Below, one piece after another: positions 12,130-21,123 of a DNA stretch of 64,000 bases. Source of the DNA: Schlesneria sp. (lineage in GTDB: Bacteria > Planctomycetota > Planctomycetia > Planctomycetales > Planctomycetaceae); contig JAQGHU010000044.1 in NCBI GenBank assembly GCA_028291515.1, positions 100,879 to 164,878 of the forward strand, in the 5' to 3' direction. Positions within the stretch are counted from its first letter, which is position 1, and each line of letters starts with the position of its first letter. The position numbers and the translations under genes are program-made. The notes below the pieces were generated by a model, which was not told the origin of the DNA, did not search any database, and saw nothing but the letters and a program-made list of their open reading frames with translations.

Positions 12130-13203
12130 TTATCTGTCGGCATTATTCTCGACCGAGATTGCGGTCACTGGATCCGGATTCAATCGATGATTGCCTCGGC
12201 TGGCCAGCCGATCTGCGATCGCGGAATCCAGTAGTAACTGGCAGGCATGAAAGATCAGTATTGGAAAGGTGATGAACGGCAGGCTGCGTCCATGAGTGAT
12301 TGCAGGCATTGCCGCCACCAGTAAACCCACGGGAAGCGTCTTCTGACTTCCCGCGAACAGGGTCGCGATTCGATCTTCGCGAGCGATGCCCGAGAGGCGT
12401 CCGCCGATGTGGGCTACTAACATCGCGGCGAGATGCACGACCACACAGGCCATTACCAGTGCCACGAATTCGAATCCCGCGGGCCAGACATCGTGATCCT
12501 GTAGCCGTCCACCGGCATCGATTGCCGCTTTGAAGACGATCAGCAATACCAGGCACTGCGCCAGAATGCCGATCTGAAAACGGTAAGCTTTCGCGATCGG
12601 TCCGATCAGCGGCGCGAATCGCGCGGCTTGGCCGATGATGGTCGGCAGCAAGACAGTACGAGCCAGATTACCAATGACCGGCCACGGATCGATGTCCGCT
12701 TCCATCGAGATCGTCCACTTCAGCCACAGCGGCGTCAGGAAGACCGAAGCGAGATTGGTGACCAGCGTAATCAATAGCGAGATCGCATCGTTCCCCTTGG
12801 CCTGTCTCGTCGACACCGAGGCTGTCGCCAAAGTGCAGGGGACGACCGCCGCTATCATTAACCCCAGCGCGAAGTCGGGCAATGAGAACCACAGCGCGAC
12901 AGGCCATGCCATCAATGGGATCAGGCCGATGTTGACGACCGTTCCCCAGACGACAGGGATCGGCGATCGAAACGCCTCCCGCAGGCGACTGCTGTCCAAA
13001 CTGAACGCCATCAGAAACAGAATGGCGATCGTCGTCGGGCCTGGCTGGATTCGGCCCGAGATCGCTTGTTGCCACTCAGCTCCTACCAGCAATCCGTAAC
13101 CCATTCCGCCGGGAAGCACGATCAATAGCGTCAGCAGAAACCACGACTGAACTATCCATCGCATGGAAGAGGCCTGACCGTTGCTCATACCAAGTATCGA
13201 CAT
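12130..13203 (-). CDS. Bile acid:sodium symporter (SBF)-family transporter
   Basis: 357 residues with about ten hydrophobic segments, e.g. WFLLTLLIVLPGGMGYGLLV, TTIAILFLMAFSLDS, LMIAAVVPCTLATASVSTRQ and GSQKTLPVGLLVAAMP. The internal VPCTLATA and KTLPVGL pair are the discontinuous substrate/Na+-site helices of the SBF-like (YfeH/RCH1) branch. Probably an inner-membrane symporter of an organic anion; substrate unknown. Starts directly after the stop of the GTPase gene upstream (13204) with GAAGG in the end of that gene, so it is likely translated as the third gene of the 16901-12130 operon. Confidence 0.85.
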   Translation of the reverse strand: MSILGMSNGQASSMRWIVQSWFLLTLLIVLPGGMGYGLLVGAEWQQAISGRIQPGPTTIAILFLMAFSLDSSRLREAFRSPIPVVWGTVVNIGLIPLMAWPVALWFSLPDFALGLMIAAVVPCTLATASVSTRQAKGNDAISLLITLVTNLASVFLTPLWLKWTISMEADIDPWPVIGNLARTVLLPTIIGQAARFAPLIGPIAKAYRFQIGILAQCLVLLIVFKAAIDAGGRLQDHDVWPAGFEFVALVMACVVVHLAAMLVAHIGGRLSGIAREDRIATLFAGSQKTLPVGLLVAAMPAITHGRSLPFITFPILIFHACQLLLDSAIADRLASRGNHRLNPDPVTAISVENNADR

Positions 13204-14994
13204 TTACGCCTTCACCGCACCCAGTTCGCTGGTGCCGGTATATTGGCTGCGAATCGAATCGATCTTCATCAGGAATGCATCCAGTCGATTTCGTTCCTCG
13301 CTGAACTGTCGACAGTCATGCTCAATCTCGGGGAACAAGCCTGCCCCCATTTTGGCTGCGGCTAATTCACTGGCGAGTTCCTGGACTCGCCGCGTCAGTC
13401 CGCTGCGCAGCCGAGCCGTAAACATCATGACCAGCAGGGCAGACCACAGCACCAGGAACAGCGCCGCTGGAATGTAGAAGTTCGCTTCCAGATGCGGCTT
13501 GCCCAACCAGAAGGTGTCGTAGAAGAAATTGCGTCCGACTCGATAGAGCAGAAAAGCGGGTAAGCAGGCGAATAAGATTTCAAAACGAAACCGTGTGAAC
13601 CAGTGCGAGTGCCGCCGCGCTGTCTCCAGGATCAAATCGTCGATTCGACGAGCCGCATCAGTGATGAATTCGTCCTGCACACCGGCGGCCGCTTGTCGCA
13701 ACCGGTCGAAGGATTGATCCATCAGCATCGAACGCTGCAGGCGTGCGGTATGAACATGTCCCGCGATTACCAATTGAGCTTCGCGCAGATCCGCGTCACT
13801 CAGGCTGAGCGTCGCGACATCTTCCAGTCGTCGATCAGCTTCGCTCGATTTAGATCGAGACGCGAGCCAGCGCGAACCGTGGAACGCGCCAACCAATGCT
13901 ATCTGGGCTGTCGACTTCGCTCGCATCAGCGTGTAGGACGCCAGCAGCGCGGCTTGGCTGTGCCAAAGTCGCAAGACCGAAGCGAACGGGCTGTAGCCCC
14001 ACAACTGAGTGACCTGGCCGAGCAGTCGTTGCTCCCACAACCCACGACTGACCAGCAGTTCGTCCTGCAGCCGAGCGGCCATGCGCTCGGTGGCGTGCTT
14101 GCGTTGATAGATCAGCGCCTGCTCCAGCTGTTCAACGGCCGGGGCATTCCCGGCAATCGTGTCACGCGCCCGTTCGACCACTTCGTGAACCAGCCCCAGC
14201 AGATTGGCTCGTCGAATACGGACGCGTTGCGCTGCCGAGAGTTCGCGAAACAGCAAATCGATCAATCGGCCAAACTCACCGGTCGGCCTGACTCCGGCTC
14301 GTTGCTCTTGAATGGCTTGTTTGGAATCGACGAAGAACAAATCGTTCACCGAGTACTTTGCACTCAGTTGCTTGCGCCAGTCGTCGCGAATGTCCTCATC
14401 GAGATCGGCGTGAGTCTGAACGAACACCAATCGACAGCCGCTGGCCGCCTGCAACAGCTCATCGCTGACTTTGGCCGAGCGGTACTTCTGCTGAGTACTG
14501 ACATACAGCAGCACATCACAGTACGGTAGCAGGCGATGCAGTCGGGCGAGGTTACTTTCCGCTGTTTCACCTTCAGTGGTGTCCGGGTCGGGGCAATCGA
14601 TCAGCACGATGTCGCGTAACAGCGGTACATCGCGAGTCACGACTTTCAGGTCCGCCAGCGGCAGGTCGTAGGCGGAAAGGTCCGTCTGAGGATGTGCCAG
14701 CACGATCGGGTTGGTCGTTGTCGGACGCTGCCGGCCGGCCATTGTCACTTCTTCGCCGATCAATGCGTTCACCAGTGAACTTTTGCCGACACCCGTGCCG
14801 CCAAATGTGGCGACGACCAGCGGGGCTTCGACGCGAGCGCGCAACGGTTCGATCCGTTGCAGCAGTCGCTTCACCAGCGATTTGCCATGACTGACAGTCT
14901 CCCATGGCGATGATGTTGCGGACCACGTCGATAACTGCGTCACCAGTTCGTCGATATGCGCCAGCAATTCGAGTTGAGCCAATTCTGTCGTCAT
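13204..14994 (-). CDS. Dynamin-like GTPase with membrane segments (second of a pair)
   Basis: 596 residues. P-loop GGTGVGKSS at about 65-73 preceded by a beta strand, T-rich switch region (RPTTTNPIV), G3-like LIDCPDPDTTEG and G4-like FVQTHADLDED. The middle is long and helical; near residues 480-560 there are two hydrophobic segments (ILFACLPAFLLYRVG and FYIPAALFLVLWSALLVMMF) suggesting membrane insertion. Bacterial dynamin-like proteins often work as adjacent pairs in membrane remodelling. Its ATG overlaps the stop of the upstream GTPase gene (ATGA at 14991-14994), so translation is coupled. Confidence 0.8.
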   Translation of the reverse strand: MTTELAQLELLAHIDELVTQLSTWSATSSPWETVSHGKSLVKRLLQRIEPLRARVEAPLVVATFGGTGVGKSSLVNALIGEEVTMAGRQRPTTTNPIVLAHPQTDLSAYDLPLADLKVVTRDVPLLRDIVLIDCPDPDTTEGETAESNLARLHRLLPYCDVLLYVSTQQKYRSAKVSDELLQAASGCRLVFVQTHADLDEDIRDDWRKQLSAKYSVNDLFFVDSKQAIQEQRAGVRPTGEFGRLIDLLFRELSAAQRVRIRRANLLGLVHEVVERARDTIAGNAPAVEQLEQALIYQRKHATERMAARLQDELLVSRGLWEQRLLGQVTQLWGYSPFASVLRLWHSQAALLASYTLMRAKSTAQIALVGAFHGSRWLASRSKSSEADRRLEDVATLSLSDADLREAQLVIAGHVHTARLQRSMLMDQSFDRLRQAAAGVQDEFITDAARRIDDLILETARRHSHWFTRFRFEILFACLPAFLLYRVGRNFFYDTFWLGKPHLEANFYIPAALFLVLWSALLVMMFTARLRSGLTRRVQELASELAAAKMGAGLFPEIEHDCRQFSEERNRLDAFLMKIDSIRSQYTGTSELGAVKA

Positions 14995-16901
14995 GACTCG
15001 ATCTCTCCCATGCGGCGCGTCAGATCTTGTAGCAGTCGCGCCGTCTCGTGGAACGGGGGCGATTCGGCCACGGTGGCTCCGGCTTCCAATTCGGCCAGCA
15101 GTCCACCCAGCAAGTGTTGCTTCAACTGATCCAGCAGCCAGACTTCGCGTCGTTGAGTGAACTTTCCTTGCAGACGGAGCAGGGATGCTTTGGCCTGTCC
15201 CAGCATTCCCGTCGCCGCATCCACAGCCGCTTCACCGGCGACCGTGGTGGCAGCGACAGCCGAGGCATCGACGGCCATATGAGTCAGCGTGTGAGTCGCA
15301 GCGTTCACCAGAAAGTGCTCCGCCCCGACACCGCCGCTGAGGGCGAATCCTACAGTGAAGACCGGGCGAAACACTGCGGTGGCTCCGTCGACTTTTCGCA
15401 GTAAGTCGAACAGCGGCTGGCGCTCAGTCCGCAGCCACTCCATCTCGGTGCTGACGAGTTCATGAATCAGTCCCTCGAAATCGAACTGGTCATGCTCTTG
15501 CTGCAGGCGACTTAGCAGGGCTTCGCATGACGTGCCTGAGAGCAAGTGGTTCAATCGCGCTGTCAGCAATGGATTGTTGAGCGTCGTGATGATGTGCAAC
15601 TGCTCGTACAGTTGCTGTAGCACTCGCACGATCGCCGCCCACTCCTGCTTGCGATACGCACTGATCGGCTCGACGGCGGTGTGGCCAAGGCGCGATCGAA
15701 CGGCTTGCCAGCCCGTTCTTACGGCGCCGCCAATTCGTCCGTAGAACCCATGAATTCCGGCGGTCCAGGCTTCGCGGTGGTTTCGCCACCAGGCCCACAT
15801 GTCGTTGATGATCAGTGAATTCGGCGGCGTCGGCCAGTCGGCGTTCTGGACCATGCTGCGTCGCAGGAAGACTCCGGCAGCATCGCGAAACTGCTGGCCT
15901 TGCGAGCGAATCTGTTCCAGATAAGCAGGGGCTCCGCTTCGACTGTCGAGGACGAACTGCAACGATCCGCGCAGGGTTCGCAGTTTGATCTCTGCGAATC
16001 GTAGTCGCGAGAGAACTTCCGATAGTGAACCGCGTTGGGTCAGTTGCGGACCCGTCGTTCCTTGCCATTCGCGTTCTTCGAACTCGAGGGCGATGGCTTC
16101 GGCGGCTTTGCGATTGTTCGGAGCGAGGTAGACGTATTCCGGCTTCAGGCCCGTTTCGCTGCAGAAGGTGTTCAACCAGACTGGCCAGTACTCTTCGTCG
16201 TCGGGCAATTCGACCTGATTGAAGACAATGATCGCGGCTTTGTCTTCGGTTGCGGCTTTGCGAAAGAACTGTTTGACCGCGGCGTCGTTGTACTTCTGTT
16301 GAGTCAGCACCGCGACCAGCACATCCGCCGCCTGGCGAACGGCGTCGGCTCGTTGCCAGTTGATGGGGGCATCGCTATCGACGTCGGGAGTGTCGAGGAT
16401 CACCAGGTTGTCGGGGACTCGTTCGTGCGACCGCCAGAACAGGCAGTTTTCGGGGATGCTCTGCAGAGCTTCATCACCGCCTGCCCAGGGACGCAGCTCA
16501 AATGAGGGGAACAGCGTCTGCAGATCGTGAGTCTCAGTGAACTGCTCGGGGACCAGGCAAACAGGGTGTTTGGTGCCGGAAGCTAGCGGGCTGCTGGCGC
16601 TTGCTCGAAAGCCTGCGATGTGATTGAACACGACACTCTTGCCGATGTTCGTGCCGCCCACAACCGCCACGATCAGGTAGGCACCGTCTTGAAGTTGTGG
16701 GAGCAACTTTCGTTGTAAGAGGTCGAACCATTCCCGACCGGCGAGGGCTGGCAGTTGCAGGGCAACAGCGGCGTTCTCCAGCTTCGACAAGGAGGCTGCC
16801 AGCTGTTGAACCAGTCCGCCAAGTTCCTGCAGCGCACCACTCGAAGGGCTGGTTTGCATCGGTACGACATCGCGAAGACCATCAGCCACGAGTGATTCCA
16901 C
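14991..16901 (-). CDS. Dynamin-like GTPase (first of a pair)
   Basis: 636 residues, start GTG at 16901 (an ATG at 16859 is the alternative; neither has a clear ribosome site). P-loop VVGGTNIGKSVVFNHIAG at about 80-97, G3-like LVILDTPDVDSDA, and NQVELPDDE in the place of NKxD. A moderately hydrophobic helix pair near 545-600 (HTLTHMAVDASAVAATTVAG) may touch membranes. Helical regions rich in Leu/Gln flank the GTPase. Overlaps the second GTPase by 4 bases. The two differ in sequence beyond the G-motifs, so they would form an asymmetric pair. Role (membrane scission, repair, vesicle handling) is inferred. Confidence 0.75.
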   Translation of the reverse strand: MESLVADGLRDVVPMQTSPSSGALQELGGLVQQLAASLSKLENAAVALQLPALAGREWFDLLQRKLLPQLQDGAYLIVAVVGGTNIGKSVVFNHIAGFRASASSPLASGTKHPVCLVPEQFTETHDLQTLFPSFELRPWAGGDEALQSIPENCLFWRSHERVPDNLVILDTPDVDSDAPINWQRADAVRQAADVLVAVLTQQKYNDAAVKQFFRKAATEDKAAIIVFNQVELPDDEEYWPVWLNTFCSETGLKPEYVYLAPNNRKAAEAIALEFEEREWQGTTGPQLTQRGSLSEVLSRLRFAEIKLRTLRGSLQFVLDSRSGAPAYLEQIRSQGQQFRDAAGVFLRRSMVQNADWPTPPNSLIINDMWAWWRNHREAWTAGIHGFYGRIGGAVRTGWQAVRSRLGHTAVEPISAYRKQEWAAIVRVLQQLYEQLHIITTLNNPLLTARLNHLLSGTSCEALLSRLQQEHDQFDFEGLIHELVSTEMEWLRTERQPLFDLLRKVDGATAVFRPVFTVGFALSGGVGAEHFLVNAATHTLTHMAVDASAVAATTVAGEAAVDAATGMLGQAKASLLRLQGKFTQRREVWLLDQLKQHLLGGLLAELEAGATVAESPPFHETARLLQDLTRRMGEIES

Positions 16902-16954
16902 AATAGTGCTGACTGTCGAATCTCACTGTCATTGGAACGCGAGGGGAGAAGAGA

Positions 16955-17050
16955 TTTGAAACACAGAGGCACAGAGGAAACAGAGATAAGAAAGATTCAT
17001 TTATCATCTCTCATTTTCCTCTGTGTTTCTCTGTGCCTCTGTGTTTCAAA
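16955..17050. repeat. Inverted repeat of CACAGAGGCACAGAG type
   Basis: Left arm 16955-16985 (TTTGAAACACAGAGGCACAG...) and right arm 17017-17050 are reverse complements with few mismatches, about 30 bases apart. It sits between the stop of the glucose dehydrogenase gene and the start of the GTPase gene, both on the minus strand. Same general type as 35589-35739 and 63350-63511. Confidence 0.8.
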
Positions 17051-17070
17051 AACTCTTCTGTTGTTTGCAA

Positions 17071-18195
17071 TTATTGCGAGACGTTGACGAAGACCTTCAA
17101 CGCGTCTTTGTCTTCGACCAGCAGTCGCATCATTTCTTTGTAGTTGTCCAAGCCATCGACAGGGTTGGTCAGGATTCGTTCAGTCACGCCGGGGTAGGTC
17201 AGTTCGCCGTGCGACAGGGCTTGGATCCCTTGCTCGAAGTGGCTGCGATTGCCGTTCACGCTGGAGACCAGCAGTTTGTTGCCTAGCACCCATTCAAGGT
17301 TGATCTTCGCGGCATCGATCTCGACCTTATGACTGCCGCCGGTGATACTGGTCCAGACTAGGGCTCCGTTCAGGTTCAGAACTTCCATCGATCGGAAGCA
17401 GGCTTCGGCATTGCCGGTGCATTCGAAGATGATGTCCGGACGACCGACCTTCTTAGCCAAGTCATGCAACGAGGTCTGCTTCGTGCTGATATATTTCGCG
17501 CCATAGGCTTCGGCGATCTCGGACTTGCGATGCGGACCTGGCTTGGTGGCGAGGGTGTACACGTCCAGACCGCGCAGTCGCAGCATCATGGTCGCCAGTA
17601 GCCCGATTTGGCCCGAACCCATGACGAAGGCCAGTTTCGGTTTCCAGACCTGCAGACGCTGCTGAGCCAGAAAAACCTGTTCGAGGGCCTTGGCACAGAC
17701 GCTGGCGGGTTCGGAGAGAACACCCAGATGCTTCAGCTTGACGGGAACGTGGACCATGTATTCGGCGTCGTCGACGAAGTACTCGGTCATATAACCGTGG
17801 CACAGGTTGATGCCGCGTTCGTAATAGACTTCTTCGCTGGTGATGTCGTTGCGTCCGATTTTGTCGAACAGCGACCCGCCCGGTCGGCGAACGGTGCAGG
17901 AAACATAGTTGCCGACCTTGAACTCGGTCACCTTATCGCCGATCTCGACGACCTGACCGAAGCTCTCGTGGCCGATGACCAGATGTTCACCACCCGGAGG
18001 TGCGTTTCCGTAGAGTGCTTCGTTGATTTCCCGGTCGGTCGCGTCGACGCCGATTTGCAAGGTTTTCACCAGCACGGCGCGGCCTTCAGGGATCTTCGTC
18101 ACATGCGGATGTGGCTGATCATTCAGCTTGGGCTGAGGGATTTCGCGGAGGTGGACGCTGTTTGGCTTACCAGGCAGAACGGCAACGGCTTTCAT
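17071..18195 (-). CDS. Zinc-type glucose 1-dehydrogenase-like medium-chain dehydrogenase
   Basis: 374 residues. NAD(P)-dependent oxidation of an aldose is the likely reaction. GroES-like half: [19 protein letters not shown] and [19 protein letters not shown] (catalytic-site Glu/His), then a Rossmann domain with [20 protein letters not shown] and a C-terminal half ([20 protein letters not shown]) typical of the Thermoplasma/Haloferax-type glucose dehydrogenases rather than ordinary alcohol dehydrogenases. A Cys/His catalytic zinc set fits this. No clear ribosome site before ATG 18195. Possibly feeds a non-phosphorylative sugar oxidation route; no pathway neighbours. Confidence 0.8.
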   Translation of the reverse strand: MKAVAVLPGKPNSVHLREIPQPKLNDQPHPHVTKIPEGRAVLVKTLQIGVDATDREINEALYGNAPPGGEHLVIGHESFGQVVEIGDKVTEFKVGNYVSCTVRRPGGSLFDKIGRNDITSEEVYYERGINLCHGYMTEYFVDDAEYMVHVPVKLKHLGVLSEPASVCAKALEQVFLAQQRLQVWKPKLAFVMGSGQIGLLATMMLRLRGLDVYTLATKPGPHRKSEIAEAYGAKYISTKQTSLHDLAKKVGRPDIIFECTGNAEACFRSMEVLNLNGALVWTSITGGSHKVEIDAAKINLEWVLGNKLLVSSVNGNRSHFEQGIQALSHGELTYPGVTERILTNPVDGLDNYKEMMRLLVEDKDALKVFVNVSQ

Positions 18196-18439
18196 GGTGC
18201 ATCGCTTACGGAGAAGACGGAAACGGACTTTTCCAGCGGGACGGAAACGAAGCCCAAAGTGTATCCGACTAGGCGGCGTGTCACCACGAATGGGGCGTGT
18301 CAGGGGGAGGGGAATTGCAAATTGCGAAGTGCAAATTGAAAAGTGAAAATTGATGAATCAGGAGGAGTGGAGGGTGGCTGAGGGCGAAGGGCTGAGGGCC
18401 AAGCGACGGAATGCATTCGACATCGCCTTGTCTGACGCT

Positions 18440-18572
18440 CGTCATTCCCGCGAAGGCGGGAATCCAGCGATCTGTCAGGGAGCGATATCGGGGATCATCT
18501 GACAGGATGTCCGCGGCTGGACGGGGGAGTCCAACGCCCTTTCTCTGGATTTCCGCCTTCGCGGGAATGACG
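18440..18572. repeat. Paired inverted repeat (GTCATTCCCGC family), second copy
   Basis: Left arm 18440-18467 (CGTCATTCCCGCGAAGGCGG + GAATCCAG) and right arm 18545-18572 are nearly perfect reverse complements around a 77-base core. Same arms, with GAAG instead of GCAG inside, as the copy at 4721-4854; the core differs. Confidence 0.85.
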
Positions 18573-18650
18573 GCATGGTGGTCGCGCATGACACAACTGC
18601 GCAGATGTTTAGGTTGAGGCAGTGCCCTCGGCGTCTCGAACCTTACGAAA

Positions 18651-19037
18651 TGGCAGAATTTGTCAGTCCATGGCAGGGTTTTGCGGGGGTACCCGATTTT
18701 GTCAGCGAGATGTCTAGCGGGATTTCGTGATTGGGGGTGTAGCGCCTGACACATGGATCTGCCTCCAACAAAAAACGGCCACACGTGTCGACCGGTTTGG
18801 GGTCAACAGGTGTGGCCGTTGGTTACGGTCCACTGAAATCTCGTTACATATTGATTGCGTCGTTATGCCATTTCGGGGTGCGCGGAGCTAGATGGTGTTT
18901 TGCCTATTTCGGCAATTTGCGGTGAAAATGTCCGGCGAGGGCCTCGTCGGACCTTCAGATGAGCCGCACTGCGTGGCATGTCATTGACAGATTTTGACAC
19001 CCACGGACAATTTTTGACATTGGGGGACAAAATCGGC
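18651..19037. mobile_element. Candidate non-autonomous element with imperfect multi-site ends
   Basis: Two AT-rich blocks, 18651-18710 and 18975-19037, are imperfect reverse complements. Each holds three sites about 20 bases apart built on GRCARNTTTTGNC (left: GGCAGAATTTGTCAG, GGCAGGGTTTTG, CCGATTTTGTC at 18693-18703; right: GACAGATTTTGACA, GACAATTTTTGACA, GACAAAATCGG at 19026-19036). Repeated binding sites in inverted ends are a feature of IS21-, Mu- and Tn7-type transposons. No transposase is inside; the interior holds a hairpin at 18774-18820. Assignment is inference. Confidence 0.4.
18769..18820 (-). terminator. Hairpin with T-tract on the minus strand
   Basis: Stem AACGGCCACAC (18774-18784) / GTGTGGCCGTT (18810-18820), followed on the minus strand by TTTTTT. 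It has the form of an intrinsic terminator for a leftward transcript, yet I see no gene to its right on that strand; it lies inside the element 18651-19037. Confidence 0.5.
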
Positions 19038-19280
19038 CTGTTTTCGGCAGTTTTCCTCAAAAAAGTGCGTGTTTTGTGACAACGCCATCTTGAGAGCGTT
19101 CCCAAGGATTCGTCATCGCTTCGAACCCGATCCAAGCAGGGGCAAGGCGCAGGGAAGAGATGAACCACGGAATACAGTGAAAGCACGAAAATAGGAGAGG
19201 ATGTGGACTGCGAATCGGACGAATTCACACGAATCAAGAACAGCGGCGATCATTTCGGAATGTGAATGCCAAGTGGGTTG

Positions 19281-19331
19281 TCGACTTGACCCCCGGTCGG
19301 TGGCGGTTCAGTGTGTTGGCGTGTTGATCGA
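19281..19331 (+). repeat. Cassette-site repeat, type 1, copy A
   Basis: TCGACTTGACC, then GGTGGCGGTTCAG and GTTGGCGTGTTGATCG. First copy of the family that separates the small genes from here to 27.9 kb; it lies before the first gene of the array. Its 3' half (site-pair side) is degenerate. Confidence 0.7.
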
Positions 19332-19398
19332 CTGAGTAGCCAGGGCTGGATCAACACCAGCCGTCGAAAATAAAATGCCACTGATCAAAGGCACGACC

Positions 19399-19788
19399 AT
19401 GGACGTCAAGACTGTGATATCCGACGCGTCAGATGAATGTCGTTTTCAAATCGATAGTAAGGGACGAGGCATTGACCACTGCTGGTTTCAACTGATTCTA
19501 ATTGCGTCCGCCGCTATATGGGCGGTCGGTTGCGAATCTTCCGATATACAACGAGCGCAGCCAAAAGGGACTCTCGCTGGCGGTGTAGATGCAAGTTACT
19601 TTGTCGATATCGACGGCGCATTGTTTGTTACGGAACGTAGCGCCATGATCGAGAAGGGGCGTCGTGATGGCACACTCAAAGCGCAGGATCCGACCGTCAA
19701 AATCATTAGATTTGACAATACGGATGCTGTCGTGGAGATAGACGGTGAGACCTTAGATGCAAGACGTATGCAGCCGACAACGAAATAA
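19399..19788 (+). CDS. Array gene 1: small hypothetical protein with membrane anchor
   Basis: About 129 residues from MDVKTV; AAAGG lies 8 bases upstream of 19399, better than the frame start at 19375. A hydrophobic stretch (FQLILIASAAIWAVGCESS) at about 31-48 ends in a lipobox-like AVGC, giving either an anchor or a lipoprotein with an unusually long leader. The outer part is a small alpha/beta-looking domain (DASYFVDIDGALFVTERSAM). I recognise no family. The stop codon TAA is also the TAAC start of the type 2 repeat, as in integron cassettes. Confidence 0.55.
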   Translation: MDVKTVISDASDECRFQIDSKGRGIDHCWFQLILIASAAIWAVGCESSDIQRAQPKGTLAGGVDASYFVDIDGALFVTERSAMIEKGRRDGTLKAQDPTVKIIRFDNTDAVVEIDGETLDARRMQPTTK

Positions 19789-19868
19789 CGGGCGGTGAGT
19801 GTTACACAGACGCAGTTCCTGAATCGACTGTGGGTGACGAAGCGTCGACCGCGGCCACACCGCTGAAG
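19786..19868 (+). repeat. Cassette-site repeat, type 2, copy 1
   Basis: Begins TAACG at the stop codon of the previous gene, then CAGTTCCTGAATCGACTGTG, GGTGACGAAGCGTCGACC and CCACACCGC. About 75% identical to 22005-22092. Confidence 0.7.
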
Positions 19869-19918
19869 TACACAGAAAATATTGTATCCCATTACAGTTT
19901 GGTGGAGCAGTCATTGCG

Positions 19919-20371
19919 ATGCGATCTGCGTTTCCCGGATTCGCGACAGTTCGAGCGGTTTGCTATCGCTGCGGTTGGTATCGGCTCCTTGGTCCTATCG
20001 GTACTTCGGGGACCGATCGCATTCTGATACGAATCGAGCGAGCCCGCAGTTCTTGTAACTTCCTCTGGTCTAAGGTCATCAGAGTGCCGCGAGACCAGCA
20101 TCTGGCGATCGTCGCTCGTGACTTTCCGCAGTACCATGATCTTGAATACGAATGTGATAGGCTGCGCAACAGTGATCGCGAACTTGATGCGGCGAAGCTT
20201 CGATGCTGGAATCTAACCAAAGATCTGCCATGTCCGCGCTGTAAACAGACCGGAGAAGTCTGTGTAGAGGTTTTTCGTGAGCTGGCCGACGGACGGAGTT
20301 CGCATGTCCCTTTTGAACTCTACTCTGATCGCGCTGGATTCATAAAAAAGTCGAAAAGAGTTGATGAGTAG
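19919..20371 (+). CDS. Array gene 2: hypothetical protein with a zinc-ribbon-like pair of cysteines
   Basis: 150 residues; GGAG stands about 11 bases before ATG 19919. A CPRCKQTGE motif near residue 106 and further cysteines near the N-terminus (VCYRCGWYR) could form a zinc ribbon. The first 40 residues look low in structure and may not be translated; no other ATG is available. No family recognised. Followed by the inverted-repeat element 20391-20662 and then repeat copy B. Confidence 0.4.
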   Translation: MRSAFPGFATVRAVCYRCGWYRLLGPIGTSGTDRILIRIERARSSCNFLWSKVIRVPRDQHLAIVARDFPQYHDLEYECDRLRNSDRELDAAKLRCWNLTKDLPCPRCKQTGEVCVEVFRELADGRSSHVPFELYSDRAGFIKKSKRVDE

Positions 20372-20390
20372 TTCAATGCCGTAGCTGGTG

Positions 20391-20662
20391 AGTCGTTGCT
20401 TCCGTGCGGGCGAGCCGGCACGGAGAGCAGGAGACGTTGAGGAAGAGTTGGCTTGTAGCTTGTTAGTTGTGATCCCGACCGGGGCGAGCCCGGCGGAAAT
20501 CTGGTCGTTGTCAACATCTGAGCGGTGTTGCGGGTGAGGCTACGAAAGTGTTGTTTCTGGTTTCCGTTGGACTTGTTCCAACGGGACCGACAACTGACAG
20601 TTACAGGCAATCACGCTTTATCCTGCGCTCCGTGCCGGTTCATCTGGACGGAAGCAACGACT
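20391..20662. mobile_element. MITE-like element with 42-bp terminal inverted repeats
   Basis: Left end 20391-20432 (AGTCGTTGCTTCCG...CCGGCACGGAGAGCAGGA) and right end 20621-20662 (TCCTGCGCTCCGTGCCGG...CGGAAGCAACGACT) are reverse complements with about six differences. The 188-base interior codes nothing obvious and holds a further short hairpin (CGTTGGACTTGTTCCAACG). GTG borders both ends and may be a 3-base target duplication. It interrupts the spacing between array gene 2 and repeat copy B. Confidence 0.65.
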
Positions 20663-20702
20663 GTGGGCTACGCGATTCAAGTTCGAGGTCCTGATGAGTG
20701 AT

Positions 20703-20780
20703 CCACTTGACCCGCAGTCGCTGGCGATTCAGAGTGTTGGCCTCTGTATTGCAGGCCCGTTGTTCAAAAGCGGGCGAACA
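20703..20780 (+). repeat. Cassette-site repeat, type 1, copy B
   Basis: CCACTTGACCCGCAGTCGCTG, GGCGATTCAGAGTGTTGGCC, then GGCCCGTTGTTC and GCGGGCGAAC. The first and last parts (ACTTGACCCGC / GCGGGCGAA) are the inverted inner pair. Confidence 0.75.
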
Positions 20781-20807
20781 ACCTTTGGTGTCAGACGGGG
20801 GAAAGCT

Positions 20808-21089
20808 ATGCTTCAGGTCGTGCCGGAAGTCTGGAGGTCACACATTCGGAAGCACCTTCGTGAGGACCGCGATCGCCTCTCGGCCGGCGATTTTCGAAGT
20901 GATCAGAGCGTCATCATCCGCTTTCCTGATGGTTCGCATGTTCTCTTCCGGTATGCGTTCGCTCTCAAGGATGAGTTGGCGGGCGAGGTTGCTGTCTTCA
21001 CGGAGCATTGCGGGTATCATGTCTTTCCTTTGGGCGAAGCAGAAGTCGAAGTACTCCGGTCCATATGGCCAGACGACCGTTCCGAATAG
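20808..21089 (+). CDS. Array gene 3: small hypothetical protein, immunity-like size
   Basis: 93 residues from MLQVVPEVWRSHIRKHLRED. The frame is open from 20694, but that part lies in repeat copy B, and ATG 20808 has GGGGGAAAG just upstream, so the short form is preferred. The sequence alternates strands and helices (SVIIRFPDGSHVLFRYAFAL, VFTEHCGYHVFPL), resembling small single-domain cytoplasmic proteins found in immunity and cassette arrays. Family not recognised. Confidence 0.6.
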   Translation: MLQVVPEVWRSHIRKHLREDRDRLSAGDFRSDQSVIIRFPDGSHVLFRYAFALKDELAGEVAVFTEHCGYHVFPLGEAEVEVLRSIWPDDRSE

Positions 21090-21123
21090 TTCGGCTGCAA
21101 GAGAGTAGCAATGGAGCCTGACG

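Noticed and set aside
18863..19237. Minus-strand open frame of 124 codons upstream of the leftward terminator
   Set aside because: Composition is unlike a protein, no start signal, and it crosses the right end block of the inverted element.
20694..20807. N-terminal extension of array gene 3
   Set aside because: The DNA is repeat copy B, conserved as DNA in other intergenic places, so coding there is accidental.
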